From NCBI GenBank assembly GCA_023678885.1, contig CM042957.1, forward strand, positions 2,495,648 through 2,559,647: a stretch of DNA of 64,000 bases, given 5' to 3'. The stretch is from Pogostemon cablin. Taxonomy: Eukaryota > Streptophyta > Magnoliopsida > Lamiales > Lamiaceae. The first letter of the stretch is position 1, and the number at the start of each line of letters is the position of its first letter. Below the pieces are notes generated by a model. That model worked only from the letters and a program-made list of their open reading frames with translations, did not search any database and had not been told where the DNA came from. Shown here piece after piece: positions 24,742-35,485 of the stretch. Position numbers and translations under genes: made by a program.

Positions 24742-26289
24742 CTACTCCCTAGGAGCATCATCATCCTCATCATCATCGTCATCCTCATCCATTCTATTTT
24801 CCACAGCTCGGCACAGACTGGTAATGTGTTTGTCCATCATATCCACTCGACTACTCACTCTACCAACACGCTCATCAAAGGCAGAGTACCTTTCGTTCAG
24901 CGTGGCGTAGTTGGCGTTAGCGAGCGCGAGTTGCCTATTCGTCTCCTGCTGTGCAGCTACCACCGCGATCAGCTACTCATGAATCAAGCGAAGCTGCTCC
25001 CGAGTACCTGGAACTGCTCGCCGCTGCTGCGGTCCTGGAGCATGCTGAGGCGCATCATGCTGCTCTCCTTCCGGAATCTCCATCTCCGGCTGCTCCTCTA
25101 CCTGATCCTCCTCTCCAGACTGCTGTGGCTGAGGTGGACGGAACTCTCCTTGATCAACAATCTGCTGTAACTCAGCCATCCTTCCCTCAGCACACATCTG
25201 TGCTACCGCTCTCCAATCACCACCCGACTTCACTGCCACGGATAAAGCGGTGTGTCCTAGAGAATTCATTAGTCTATTCCTTGCTTCCCGAATAGTTGTC
25301 AAGTTGCTCACGTCGAAGGGGAACATAAATTCGAAAGGCTTGACACCTCTTGTGAAAAACCAATCTCCATTTCTAAAATGGGCAAACCCACCCTTCGCGC
25401 ACGTGCTCATAATCAAATCGGGTTCTCCTTCTACTGGTGTAATGCCGGTGAGGTCCAAGTTGTAATGCTCAGCCAAAATCGTCAATAACCCTCCAATATT
25501 CACCTTTTGAAAACCAATGGTCTTGAATCGATTCAGCTGCGCAATAAAATAGGCTCCAACGTTGAACTTCACTCCATGCAACATACACCACAAGGCATAT
25601 AACTCTCCTCTAGACACAACACTGCCCTCCGAGCGGGCGAACAACGTGTTGCTCAGGATGCGGTCCATGTACCTCAAGACAGGGTTCTTTATTGCGGACG
25701 CACGAGCCTGTCTAGTCTTGTAATCACGAATCTCCCCCGTGATCTCCCTCCAAAATCGCTTTACACTGAATGCAGCACTTTCTAAACGAGGGATCTCCAA
25801 AGGTGTCTCAAACAGCTCGTTGAAATCCTCAGACGTCCATCTCCTACTCACTCCACCAAGCTGAAACGTACACTGATAGGGGTATCCAAGCGGGTCCTTC
25901 TCCATCTCAAACGAACAAACCACTTCCGCTGTAACATGGAAGTACGTCGGCCTCTTCAACTCCATGAATCTTCGGATCCCTACTTGATCAAACATCCAAA
26001 ATATGTCATCCCCTATTCTCATTATCCTCATCGCTTCATCGTCTTGGTATCGAGTGCGAGCTATCTTGTCTGAAACTTCTTCCCACTTCTCTTTAATCTC
26101 ATCCCAACCTTGCATCCTAATCTTGAAGTTATCAGGTAAACGGTCTTGTAGCCTCAGTTTTCTTGTCACTTTGTCCAAGTTTGAAGGCCTGTCATGCCTC
26201 TTCTTTGATCTCTCATCCTCTGCTTTTCCTTTTCCTTTGCTTGATACTTGTCCCTTTCCTGAAAACAAATACTTCAATCCAACCAACAA
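24742..26289 (-). pseudogene. Athila third ORF, interrupted by one TAG
   Basis: The frame runs 438 codons from 26289, meets TAG at 24973-24975, and continues in the same frame for 73 more codons to a TAG at 24742. The N-terminus is Lys/Arg-rich (KGKGKAEDERSKKRHDR). The middle has the features of the Athila ORF family, such as RRWTSEDFNELFETP and SRGELYALWCMLHG. The C-terminus has a coiled-coil-like segment (NERYSAFDERVGRVSSRV) and a very acidic tail (DEDDDDDEDDDAPRE). It lies after pol in the same orientation, where Athila elements carry an env-like ORF, but I see no convincing signal peptide or membrane segment. Its function is not established. Confidence 0.8.
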
Positions 26290-26947
26290 GACAAGAAAAC
26301 AAGTATTGTACTAGCACATCACATACTCTACTCAAGACTTCAAGCATCAATGCATATTCATACAAACTATCATCTCAACACCTCTTGCTTATTCAACATT
26401 TTCAAAACATCTTCAATTATACCTTCTTTAATCATCAAAACATAACCAACAAGCATGCAATAAGCAATTCAATCAAAAATTCAACATGTTTTCCTCCATG
26501 AACTACTTCAATTTCATCAATTTCAAACCAAATCAACATGCTCATTCTATGGTATATTCTATATCCTTGATTAATTTACATAAAAATCCAAGTTCTATCA
26601 ATAATCAATCAACCACAATCCAAGAAACAAGAATTCATATGAAACCAATCAAAATATCAACATTCACCATGAAATTCAACCATACTCAACATCAAATCTC
26701 TATTTCACATCAAATTGCTTACCTAAACCTTCAATCCTAGAGTAATTGAGTTGGAAAAAACGTACCTTGTGACTTGCCCATGGTGAACAACCGATCGAGA
26801 ACACAAAACAACCAAAAAAACGCGATTTCAGCCCTAACTCGCGACGAAATCCGCCCAAATCCGCGACCGAATTGATAATTCAAGGTGTAATGTTGTGTAA
26901 TCGGTGTGAAATCAAGTGTAATTAAAGAATTTGTGCAAGGGTGTAGA

Positions 26948-27361
26948 GGTTCGAAGAGGGTTCGAGGTTTGGTGTTTCGAAAAAGTGATCGAACCCCTCT
27001 GAAAATTCGAACTTAAAACGCGTACCTGGCTTGGTTCGACCTCGGGTTCGACCACCTGTACTGGTCGAACCATGGATGGCGAGGTCGAACCTCTCTTCTG
27101 GACAAACAATCTTCTTGGTTCGACCAAGGGTTCGACTTGCTAAACAGGTCGAACCTTCCTTGAATTGGTCGAACCCCTCTTCTGGAAAACAGAGTGCTTC
27201 AAACTGACAGGTTCGACCATAGGTTCGACCTCCTGATCAGGTCGAACAACTATGGCTTAGGTCGAACCTCCTCTCTGGATAACTTTCGACGCCGGTTCGA
27301 CTTCCTCTGCTGTTGTTCGACCTCTGGCTCTGGTCGAACCACTCCTAGAGTTGGTCGAACC
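26948..27361. repeat. GGTTCGACC / GGTCGAACC array in the Athila spacer
   Basis: The units follow a fixed plan: two GGTTCGACC, then two GGTCGAACC, then a linker containing CTTCTGGAAAACAGAGTG or a variant. About three to four units of roughly 100 bp are visible. The sequence is not coding. Confidence 0.88.
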
Positions 27362-27659
27362 TTCCTCCTGATTTCCAAAACTGAGTGTTCTTCATTCACT
27401 ACATACTTCAAGCTTGAACACAACTTCATTAGGTACAATCTAGAACACAACTTCAAAAATTGTTCCACATAACATCATTCATGAGTATCTCCGTAAAAGA
27501 AAACACAACCAAAAACCACTGAACATTAGGCAAATTGTAAAAAATCGTCACATCAAAATCGATTAAAATTTCAACATGGCCGCAAAAACCAATTCCCCTA
27601 ACAAACAATACAAAGAAAAGATTATACTCTTAATGCTTCAATGAGGTAATAACATCACA

Positions 27660-27674
27660 CCCCCCCAAACTTAG
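27660..27674 (-). other. Second polypurine-like tract
   Basis: The minus strand reads TAAGTTTGGGGGGGT. It shares TAAGTTTGGGGG with the functional tract next to the 3' LTR and lies about 170 bp after the pol stop codon. Confidence 0.7.
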
Positions 27675-27843
27675 TAAAAACGTAAGTCGAAACTAAGTTT
27701 GAAAAGAGATGAAATTGCCGAGTAGTAAGCATCTTAAATATAAAAATTTCTTACTCACACAAAAGAAATAAAGCAATAAAACGGAAGAGTAAGCTCTCAA
27801 CAAGCGCTCATGTTTAACGTCGTAGAGTCACGACGGTACCAAA

Positions 27844-29493
27844 TCAGAACAAGGTATCATCAAAAATGACACACGCATCATCCGGAGACCTATAATGCTT
27901 CAATCGATGCCCATTCGCCGCGATAACGTCACCATCTTTGTCAATAAGCTCATAACTCCCCCCTCCTAAGGCTCGATGAATCATGAACGGTCCCGTCCAC
28001 TTAGACTTCAACTTGCCTGCAAAAAGCTTCAAACGAGAGTTAAAAAGTAGTACCTCATCTCCTTGCTTGAACTCCTTGTACGAAATTTTAGAATCATGCC
28101 ACCTCTTCATTCTTTCCTTATAAATCTCTGAATTCTTGAAAGCACGACTCCTAAACTCATCCAATTGATTCATGTGAGTTAGCCTCAACTCCTTTACATC
28201 CCTAAGGGTCAAGTTCAAGCGACACAAAGCCCAAAACGCTTTGTGTTGGATTTCTACGGGTAAGTGGCACGGCTTTCCATAGATAATTTGATACGGTGAC
28301 ATATCTAATACCGTCTTGTAAGTGGTCCGGAACCCCCATAACACATCATCAAGCTTCATAGCCCAATCTTTCCTATTAGTTCCTACCACTTTCTCCAGAA
28401 TCTGCTTTACTTGACGGTTGGAGACCTCCGCCTGCCCATTTGCTTGCAGATGATAGGGTGTAGTAACTCTATGCCTAACACCATAATCCTTAAGCACCTT
28501 CTCCAGAAATTTATTGACGAAGTGGGACCCTCCATCACTAACTAATGCTCTCGGAACTCCATAACGGGCAAAAATATGTTTCTTTAGGAAAGATAAAACA
28601 ACTTTCGAATCATTAACACGAGTAGGAATTGCTTCCACCCACTTCGAAACATAATCCACCGCAAGAAGAATGTAGAAAAACCCATTTGACGGGGGAAAAG
28701 GTCCCATAAAATCGATCCCCCAGACATCAAATATCTCCACGACTATGCTAGGCTGCAATGGCATCTCATCTCTCCTACCTATATTACCCATGCACTGGCA
28801 TCTATCGCAAGACGCCACATAGCTCTCACTATCTCTAAACAAAGTAGGCCAATAAAGAGCGGATTGAAGTACCTTAGCTGCAGTCTTTTGCGCTCTGAAA
28901 TGCCCCCCATTCGGTTGTGCATGGCAGAACTCCAGCACACTTTCCATTTCCATCTCGGGTACACATCTTCGGACAATAGAATCTGTACAAATCTTATAAA
29001 CAAACGGATCATACCATATAAATGTCTCAACATCCCTACGAAATTTTGCAAGTTGATATCGGTTGAGATCCCTTGGAATTTCACCAATGACAATGTAATT
29101 AACATAATCCGCGTACCATGGATCCATACCTTGCGCTGCAACCACACATGCTCGCTCGGCCCCTTCAACAGCCACAACCATGATCTTCTCATCGGGGAAC
29201 ATCTCTTCAATATACTCGAAAGAATTATCACAATGCTCCCTAGTCTCCAACCTTGACAAGTGATCGGCCAACACATTTTCTGTTCCTTTCTTATCCCGAA
29301 TCTCCAAGTCAAACTCCTGCAGTAGTAGAATCCATCTTATGATCCTAGGCTTTGTCTCCTTCTTCTCCATCAAGTAACGAATCGCTGAGTGATCCGTATA
29401 CACAATCGTCTTCATGCCAACCAAATACTGACGAAACTTATCGAATGCATACACAACAGCCAAAAACTCCTTTTCAGTTACCGTGTAATTCTT
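27844..29493 (-). pseudogene. Athila pol, RNase H and integrase part
   Basis: This is the same frame as the upstream pol segment, separated by TAG at 29494-29496, which falls inside RNase H just before KNYTVTEKEF. The open part from 29463 encodes 539 aa. RNase H continues with VYTDHSAIRYL and ADHLSRLE. Integrase has the zinc-binding pattern H-H-C-C (CHAQPNGGH and SCDRCQ) and the catalytic acids in WGIDFMGPF, LVSDGG and the NGQAEVSNRQ helix. The C-terminal part has a typical KWTGPFMI motif. The integrase itself looks intact. It ends with TGA at 27844-27846. Confidence 0.9.
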
Positions 29494-31926
29494 CTATGGC
29501 GCATCGAAAGTCTTACTCGCGTAGTAAATGGCGCAGAACTTCTTCTCCCTTAGCTGCCCAAGCACCACACCCAATGCTACATCACTTGCATCACACATAA
29601 GTACAAACGGTTGCGTCCAGTCCGGTGTGATCAAGATAGGGGCAGTAATAAGCGCCTCCTTCAAAACTTGAAAAACTGTTAAACACTCATCATTAAACAC
29701 AAAAGGAATATCCTTTTCAAGTAAATGAGATAAGGGCTTAGAGTATTTTGAGAAGTCTTTAATAAATCTCCTGTAAAAACCGGCGTGTCCAAGGAAGGAT
29801 CGCACTCCTCTTTCATTGGTCGGTGGTGGAAGCTTCTCAATTGCCACCACTTTAGCACGGTCTACCTGTAATCCCTTGGCGGAAACATGATGCCCAAGAA
29901 CAATCCCATCCTTCACCATGAAATGGCACTTCTCCCAATTCAAGACAAGATTAGTTTCTTGACACCTTTTCAAAACAACAGCAAGGTTAGACAAACACAT
30001 ATCAAAAGAAAAACCAAAGACTGAAAAATCGTCCATGAATACTTCCATGATCTTCTCTATCAAACCATCAAAAATCGCCATCATGCATCTCTGAAAAGTA
30101 GCAGACGCATTACACAATCCAAACGGCATTTTCCTAAAAGCAAAAGTCCCGTAGGGGCAAGTAAAAATGGTCTTTTCTTGATCCTCGGGAGCAATCATGA
30201 TTTGATTATACCCCGAGTATCCATTCAATAAACAATAGAACTCATATCCTGCAAGACGATCCAACATTTGATCCATAAATGGAAGAGGGAAGTGGTCCTT
30301 ACACGTGTTCTCATTCAATTTCCTGTAATCCACACATGTACGCCATCCCGTAGGAATTCTCGTGGCTATCGCCTCTCCATCCTCAGCTTTCACTACAGTC
30401 ATACCCCCCTTCTTAGCAACTACATGCAATGGACTCACATGGGGACTATCACTAATAGGATATATAATTCCAGCATCCAACCACGTAAGAATTTGCTTCC
30501 TTATCACCTCTTGAATTGCAGGATTCACCCTACGCTGATTCTGAACACTAGCTTTGGCTTCATCCAACAACCTAATCCGATGCATACAATACGAAGGACT
30601 AATACCTTTCAAATCATCAAGTGACCATCCTATTGCAGACTGGTACTTCCTCAAAACATCTAATAACTCCTCAAGTTGATCATCATTAAGGGAAGAAGAT
30701 ACAATTACCGGATATTGTGCATCATCACCAAGAAAAGCATACTTCAAGTGATCCGGCAATGGTTTCAACTCCTCTTTTCTTTTCTCCACTGGAGTGTTTT
30801 CATTATCCAAAGGCAAGTACTTCCTGGTCCATTTGACTTCTTCCACTTTATTTCTCTCCAATGCAAACCTGTCATCACCCAAAGCAAGTAAGTTTTCAAG
30901 AAATTCAATACATACCTCGTTAGAAAGTCCGTCAAGCTCCGTAGTGGGATAAGTAAGAGATTCCATCAAACATGTCTCAAGAGGATCCTTTGACAAGATC
31001 AAAGACATATCCTCCTTCACAATTTCCTCCACCACGTCAATACTATAACATTGGGACTCCATTGGCATTTTCATTGCTTTGTCCAAGTTGAAAAGTACTT
31101 CTTCTTTGTCCATTCTCAACTTCAGTTCTCCTTTCCGAACATCTATCATAGCTCCAGCTGTAGCAAGGAATGGCCTCCCCAAGATTAAAGGAACATTATC
31201 CTTGTCATCATCCATTTCTAATACAAGGAAATCCACAGGAAAAACTAGCTTCTCCACCTTTACTAGAACATCTTCAACTATTCCTTTCGAAAACGTCATT
31301 GATCTATCTGCCAATTGGAGAGCAACAGTTGTCGGGGTCATCTCCCCCAAACCAAGCTTCTGAAAGATGGATAACGGCATCAAATTGATGCTTGCCCCAA
31401 GATCGCATAAAGCTCGCCGTGCTGGCCCCTTTCCGATCTCACAAAGAATAGTAAAGCTCCCCGCATCTTTCATCTTTGGTGGCAACTTCTTTTGAATAAT
31501 TGAGCTACAATTCTCAGATAAGTTTACCGTTTCAACTCCTGTTAAGCTTCGCTTCTTCATCAATATGTCTTTAAGGAACCGAGCATAATATGGCATCTCC
31601 ATGATTGCCTCTGAAAAAGGGATGTTCAAGCTTATCTTGTTCATAATCTCTGAAAACTTCTTGAACTTCTCTTCCAACCCCTTCTTCACTAGCTTGTAGG
31701 GAAACGGTGGAGGTATCTTTGTTTTGGGAATCCCCCATTCATCACGATCAACCTTTTCCGCTTTCTCCTTTTCGGCTCTTAATCGCTTAGCTCTTTCCCA
31801 TTTTTTCTCAGCTATTATGTCTGTACTTTGCTCATTCCGTACCACTGGAGTCGCATCAACATCAAAAGGAACAACAGGTGCATCAAACAAAACATCTCGG
31901 CGAGGTTCGACTGGGGTTCGACCAGG
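29494..31926 (-). pseudogene. Athila pol, protease and reverse transcriptase part
   Basis: The open segment of 798 codons starts after the TAG at 31927-31929. The aspartic protease motif CDLGASINLMP is at about residues 162-172. Reverse transcriptase has CVDYRKLN, FRKMPFGLCNA and FMDD (residues 618-621). The first RT catalytic Asp, expected in the LDGYSGY motif, is Asn here (LLNGYSGY, residue 556, codon 30223-30225), which should abolish polymerisation. RNase H begins with LMCDASDVALG and is cut by TAG at 29494-29496. Length and order match Athila pol. Confidence 0.92.
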
Positions 31927-32323
31927 CTAAAAGGTCGAACCAGGACTGTATTGGTCGAACCTCTCTCCTGGAAGACTGATCTCATTCTGCTCCAGAGGTT
32001 CGACTTGGGTTCGACCAACATTGGAGGTCGAACCACTGCCCCTTTGGTCAAACCGCTTCACTGTATAATTTCCATCATTCGGTTCGACCTGGGTTCGACC
32101 TGAAGAGTTGGTCGAACCTTCGTGATCGTGGTCGAACCGTTCCTGCGTCGAAACAGAGTGCTCTGGCCGATGAGGTTCGACCTGGGTTCGACCTGTAAAG
32201 TTGGTCGAACCCTCCGCGTGTTGGTCGAACCGTTCCTGCGTCAAAACAGAGTGTTCTGGCCGATGAGGTTCGACCTGGGTTCGACCTGAAGAGTTGGTCG
32301 AACCCTCTGCGTGTTGGTCGAAC
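31904..32323. repeat. GGTTCGACC / GGTCGAACC array inside the gag-pol linker
   Basis: Here the repeat is exact enough to stay in frame: the best-preserved units have a 93-bp period (near 32171 and 32264). Each unit has two GGTTCGACC, two GGTCGAACC and a linker with AAAACAGAGTG. On the minus strand it encodes a 31-residue unit with RFDQHAEGST and GRTQVEP. Confidence 0.92.
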
Positions 32324-32729
32324 CGCGGCTTAGAAAATTCCAACTTCGATTCCGGCCTCATCGGTCCCTCGTACTGCGTTCCTGACCTCAGTGTGATGGC
32401 ATTACACGACTTTGGATTCTCTATACTCTGAGACGAAAACTTACCTTTTCCTACAGTTTGAGTTAATGTGTTCACATTCTCTGCAATTGTACCCATCAAC
32501 AATGTGAGATCTTTCACTTGAGTGGACAAATCTCTGTGGTGATCATCAATTTTTTCTCAAGCTTTGCCTCAAGGCGATTCACTCTTTCATCATTCTTTAC
32601 CATGTAACGGTTCACAGTATCCTCGAACCCAGGCTTTCCTTCTTCCACCTTTTCTCCCGGATCAACACCCATTGGAGGTTGCACTGCATTGTTCGTATTG
32701 CTCCATGAAAATTCAGGCCTCCTTGGTTG
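31927..32729 (-). pseudogene. Athila gag-pol linker with tandem peptide repeats
   Basis: After the gag TAG (32730-32732) the gag frame stays open for about 70 codons (start QPRRPEFSW) until an A6 run near 32550. There one base is out of register, and the frame leading to protease (STQVKDLTLLMGT) is the -1 frame. That frame then runs through the peptide repeat (GST, GRTQVEP, RFDQ units) to TAG at 31927-31929. The linker has no known catalytic domain. It may be a spacer region built up by expansion of the 93-bp repeat. Confidence 0.8.
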
Positions 32730-33923
32730 CTATTGATAACTACCAGATGGACCACGATTATTAAAGTTCCCTCGATAGTTCCCTTGGTAGTTCCGGTTTT
32801 CTTGATTTGGGTACCTCGTTCCTTGGATACTTTGACCCATTGCATAATTTGCTTCCTCCAATTCGTCTTGGATGGTTCCATTATTCATCATCTCTTGCTG
32901 CAAGATTGGCACTCGTTGGGATATCTCGCTGATCTGCTTCTGTTGAGACTCAAGTAGCTTGTTGATATTGGACAAGCTCGAAACGATCTCATCCTCTCTC
33001 TTAGTCTTCACCATTGCTTGTTCAACCTGAGCTACCTTTCCAAGAACATACGTACCTCTAACTCTATCAGTGGGCCAATCCCTCGAATTCATTGATATGT
33101 CTTCAAACAATCTCTCGGCCTTAACGGATGACTTTGTAAGCAATGCTCCATTAGAAGAAGCATCAAGTAGCACTCTTGATTCACAGTCCAATCCGTTATA
33201 AAATATACTGATATATTGGGCTTTAGATAACCCATGTTGAGGACACTTCCTGAGCATGTCCTTGAATCTATCCCACGCTTCATGAAATTTCTCACCTCCA
33301 CTGATAGCAAATTGGTTAATATCTTGCTTCATCTTAAACACCTTCGAAGGTGGCATATACCTCTCCAAGAATCTTAACTTCAATTGCTCCCACGTGGTGC
33401 ACTCAGCTGCATTAATAGTATCGTACCAATCCCTCGCTTTTTCAGTAAGCGAGAATTTGAACAAAAGGATCTTCCTAGCATCTTCATGTTCTCCTACGTC
33501 TTTTTGAGTACTTGCATAGCCCAAGAACTTGTTCAGATGCTGCTGCGGATCCTCGAAAGACCCTCCTGAAAAGGAGTTCCTTTCTATCATGCTAATAAGA
33601 GCGGGATGAAGATCGAACGCTGTGTTAGTTCCCCTTGCTCCTAAAAGCTCATAATTTCCAGCCCCATTATTTCTGAAAACCTCACGGATAGCTAGATTAT
33701 CCGGATTCGCTGCCATGTTGACTGTTACTACTTCCAAATTAACTTCAGCTGTAGCCTCAATCGCTTGCGAAATCTGTTCGTCAACCTCAACTCCAAAATT
33801 CAGAGCTTCAGTTGAGTCTATTGCCTTTGCTTTGCTCTTCTTCTTCTTCTTCTTTTTTCTTGATGATGCTCCAATCTCAGGATTATACGGTTCAAGATTA
33901 CCTTTCTTTGATCTTGTGAGCAT
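32730..33923 (-). CDS. Athila gag (Retrotrans_gag family)
   Basis: The ORF encodes 397 aa, the first of the element. A Lys-rich N-terminus (SRKKKKKKKSKAK) precedes the capsid region with SFSGGSFEDPQQHLNKFLGY, ARDWYDTI and WEQLKLRFLERYMPP, typical of the retrotransposon gag family. The C-terminus is Asn/Gly/Arg-rich (NRNYQGNYRGNFNNRG) and probably binds RNA. I see no CCHC zinc knuckle. It ends with TAG followed by CAA CCA, a context that fits leaky UAG termination. The start is the first ATG after the primer-binding site, leaving a leader of only about 90 bp. Confidence 0.9.
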   Translation of the reverse strand: MLTRSKKGNLEPYNPEIGASSRKKKKKKKSKAKAIDSTEALNFGVEVDEQISQAIEATAEVNLEVVTVNMAANPDNLAIREVFRNNGAGNYELLGARGTNTAFDLHPALISMIERNSFSGGSFEDPQQHLNKFLGYASTQKDVGEHEDARKILLFKFSLTEKARDWYDTINAAECTTWEQLKLRFLERYMPPSKVFKMKQDINQFAISGGEKFHEAWDRFKDMLRKCPQHGLSKAQYISIFYNGLDCESRVLLDASSNGALLTKSSVKAERLFEDISMNSRDWPTDRVRGTYVLGKVAQVEQAMVKTKREDEIVSSLSNINKLLESQQKQISEISQRVPILQQEMMNNGTIQDELEEANYAMGQSIQGTRYPNQENRNYQGNYRGNFNNRGPSGSYQ

Positions 33924-34012
33924 ACACCTAAAACGAATAAGAAAGAAAACAACAAAACAAGGTAAATAGTCCTAATAAACTAGAAATAATACAAAAAAGA
34001 TAGTTTACGCCG

Positions 34013-34030
34013 TCCCCGGCAACGTCGCCA
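34013..34030 (-). other. Primer-binding site, tRNA-Asp type
   Basis: The minus strand reads TGGCGACGTTGCCGGGGA six bases after the 5' LTR. Athila and Tat elements use the 3' end of tRNA-Asp with TGGCGCCGTTGCCGGGGA, one difference here. Confidence 0.9.
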
Positions 34031-35023
34031 AGAACTTGATAGGGGTTTTCTCAACACACAAATTAATCCTCAAGTATAAGGATATCAATTGTAGTCGCGA
34101 AGATGACCAAGTTACAATATCGAACCCACGGGATGGATAAATATCAATTTTGTGATCTTCTAGTATATTTTAGACTATGTTGGTAATTGTAAAGGTTTAA
34201 TGGATAGTAACTTCTAATCGAATTAACAAAAGAAATAGCAAAAGTAGAGAGAAGTGAGTTGTGATCAATAAGAATGATAGGTAGTTCATTGGGGCATCCA
34301 GTTTCACTAGCAATTCGTATTTTCGTATGATGGTGTCCGACTCTGCCCTGTGGTTTGTGGACGCATCACTAGACCATGCAAGTTTACTCTATAGACACAA
34401 GTAAATATGCGCTTGACACGTGTGAATAACATCGGAGCAAGAGATATGCTTCACCCCCTTTCTAGGTACTATCATAATCAATTATCTTCTACGTCTAGAA
34501 TCTAACCCGATTTGATCTCCCTTTTTAGGTACTATAAAGTTATACTCTTCATCCTATTCATCAACCCGAATTCAATTCAATTCATGAATATTCATCTAAG
34601 ACAGTTCTAATAATACTTCGGAATCCCTTCACTTAGAATTATAACGATAAACCCTGCTCAGTAGTGAACGCACTCAATCAATAACCATGTCATGTATTCA
34701 GACTCTACACAACGATCATTGATGCACAAAACGACTATGAGTATGGATTAAATATGCAATCTTATATAAAACAAACCACATGTAGTGTTGTACGGAGTTT
34801 TACACACGAAACACGAATTACATCATGAAACTTTCATAACCCTAGAACTACCAAGGTGGTTCTAGCCCATGATTGATCTAGGAACAATCATGGTTAGATG
34901 AATCATTCTTACTTGAACCTTCAGCGAACCTCTGTCACAGCTCTCCAAATGGATCACCACCTCTACTCTTGTCTCTCCTACGATTGACGATCAAAAGCTC
35001 CATTTATTCTCTGTATGAGCCTC

Positions 35024-35031
35024 CTTTTATA
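35024..35031 (-). promoter_or_regulatory. TATA box in the 5' LTR
   Basis: TATAAAAG on the minus strand, followed by GAGGC. The 9-mer array ends about 95 bp upstream. Confidence 0.65.
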
Positions 35032-35126
35032 CTTGTAATCACGTCTCTAGGGCTTGGAATGGGCTTTCTAAGTGATCTCACGCGTTTCGGCCTCGAAAAT
35101 CCGGATAAGGTAAGTTCTCGCACACA

Positions 35127-35485
35127 GGTTCGACCACGTCAAGCAGGTCGAACCCCGAGCCACAGGTCGAACCCCAGGTCGAACCCTGCTACTGGAAGAA
35201 TTCTGCACAGGTTCGACCTTCTGGACAGGTCGAACCACTTAGGTCTTGGTCAAACCTCAGGTCGAACCTCAGCACTGGACAACTCTTGCTCCCGATTCGA
35301 CCAACGGGCAAGTCGAACCCCAACGTCGTGGTCGAATCCTCCTTCTTGCAAACTGGTTCGACCATGGTTCGACCTGATGGCCAGGTCGAACCAACTGAGT
35401 CGTGGTCGAACCCATCTCTGTATTGTCCAGCAACGTTGGTTCGACCTACTGGAGAGGTCGAACTCTCCTCCAGCCAGGTCGAACC
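35127..35485. repeat. GGTTCGACC / GGTCGAACC array in the 5' LTR
   Basis: It corresponds to the 3' LTR array with only a few point changes. It occupies U3 from about 95 to 455 bp upstream of the TATA box. Confidence 0.9.

Larger units (their letters stand above)
26290..27843 (-). other. Spacer between Athila ORF3 and pol
   Basis: Non-coding. It contains the second 9-mer array (26948-27361) and a second polypurine-like tract (27660-27674). The rest is rich in CAATCAAC-like low-complexity sequence. Confidence 0.7.
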
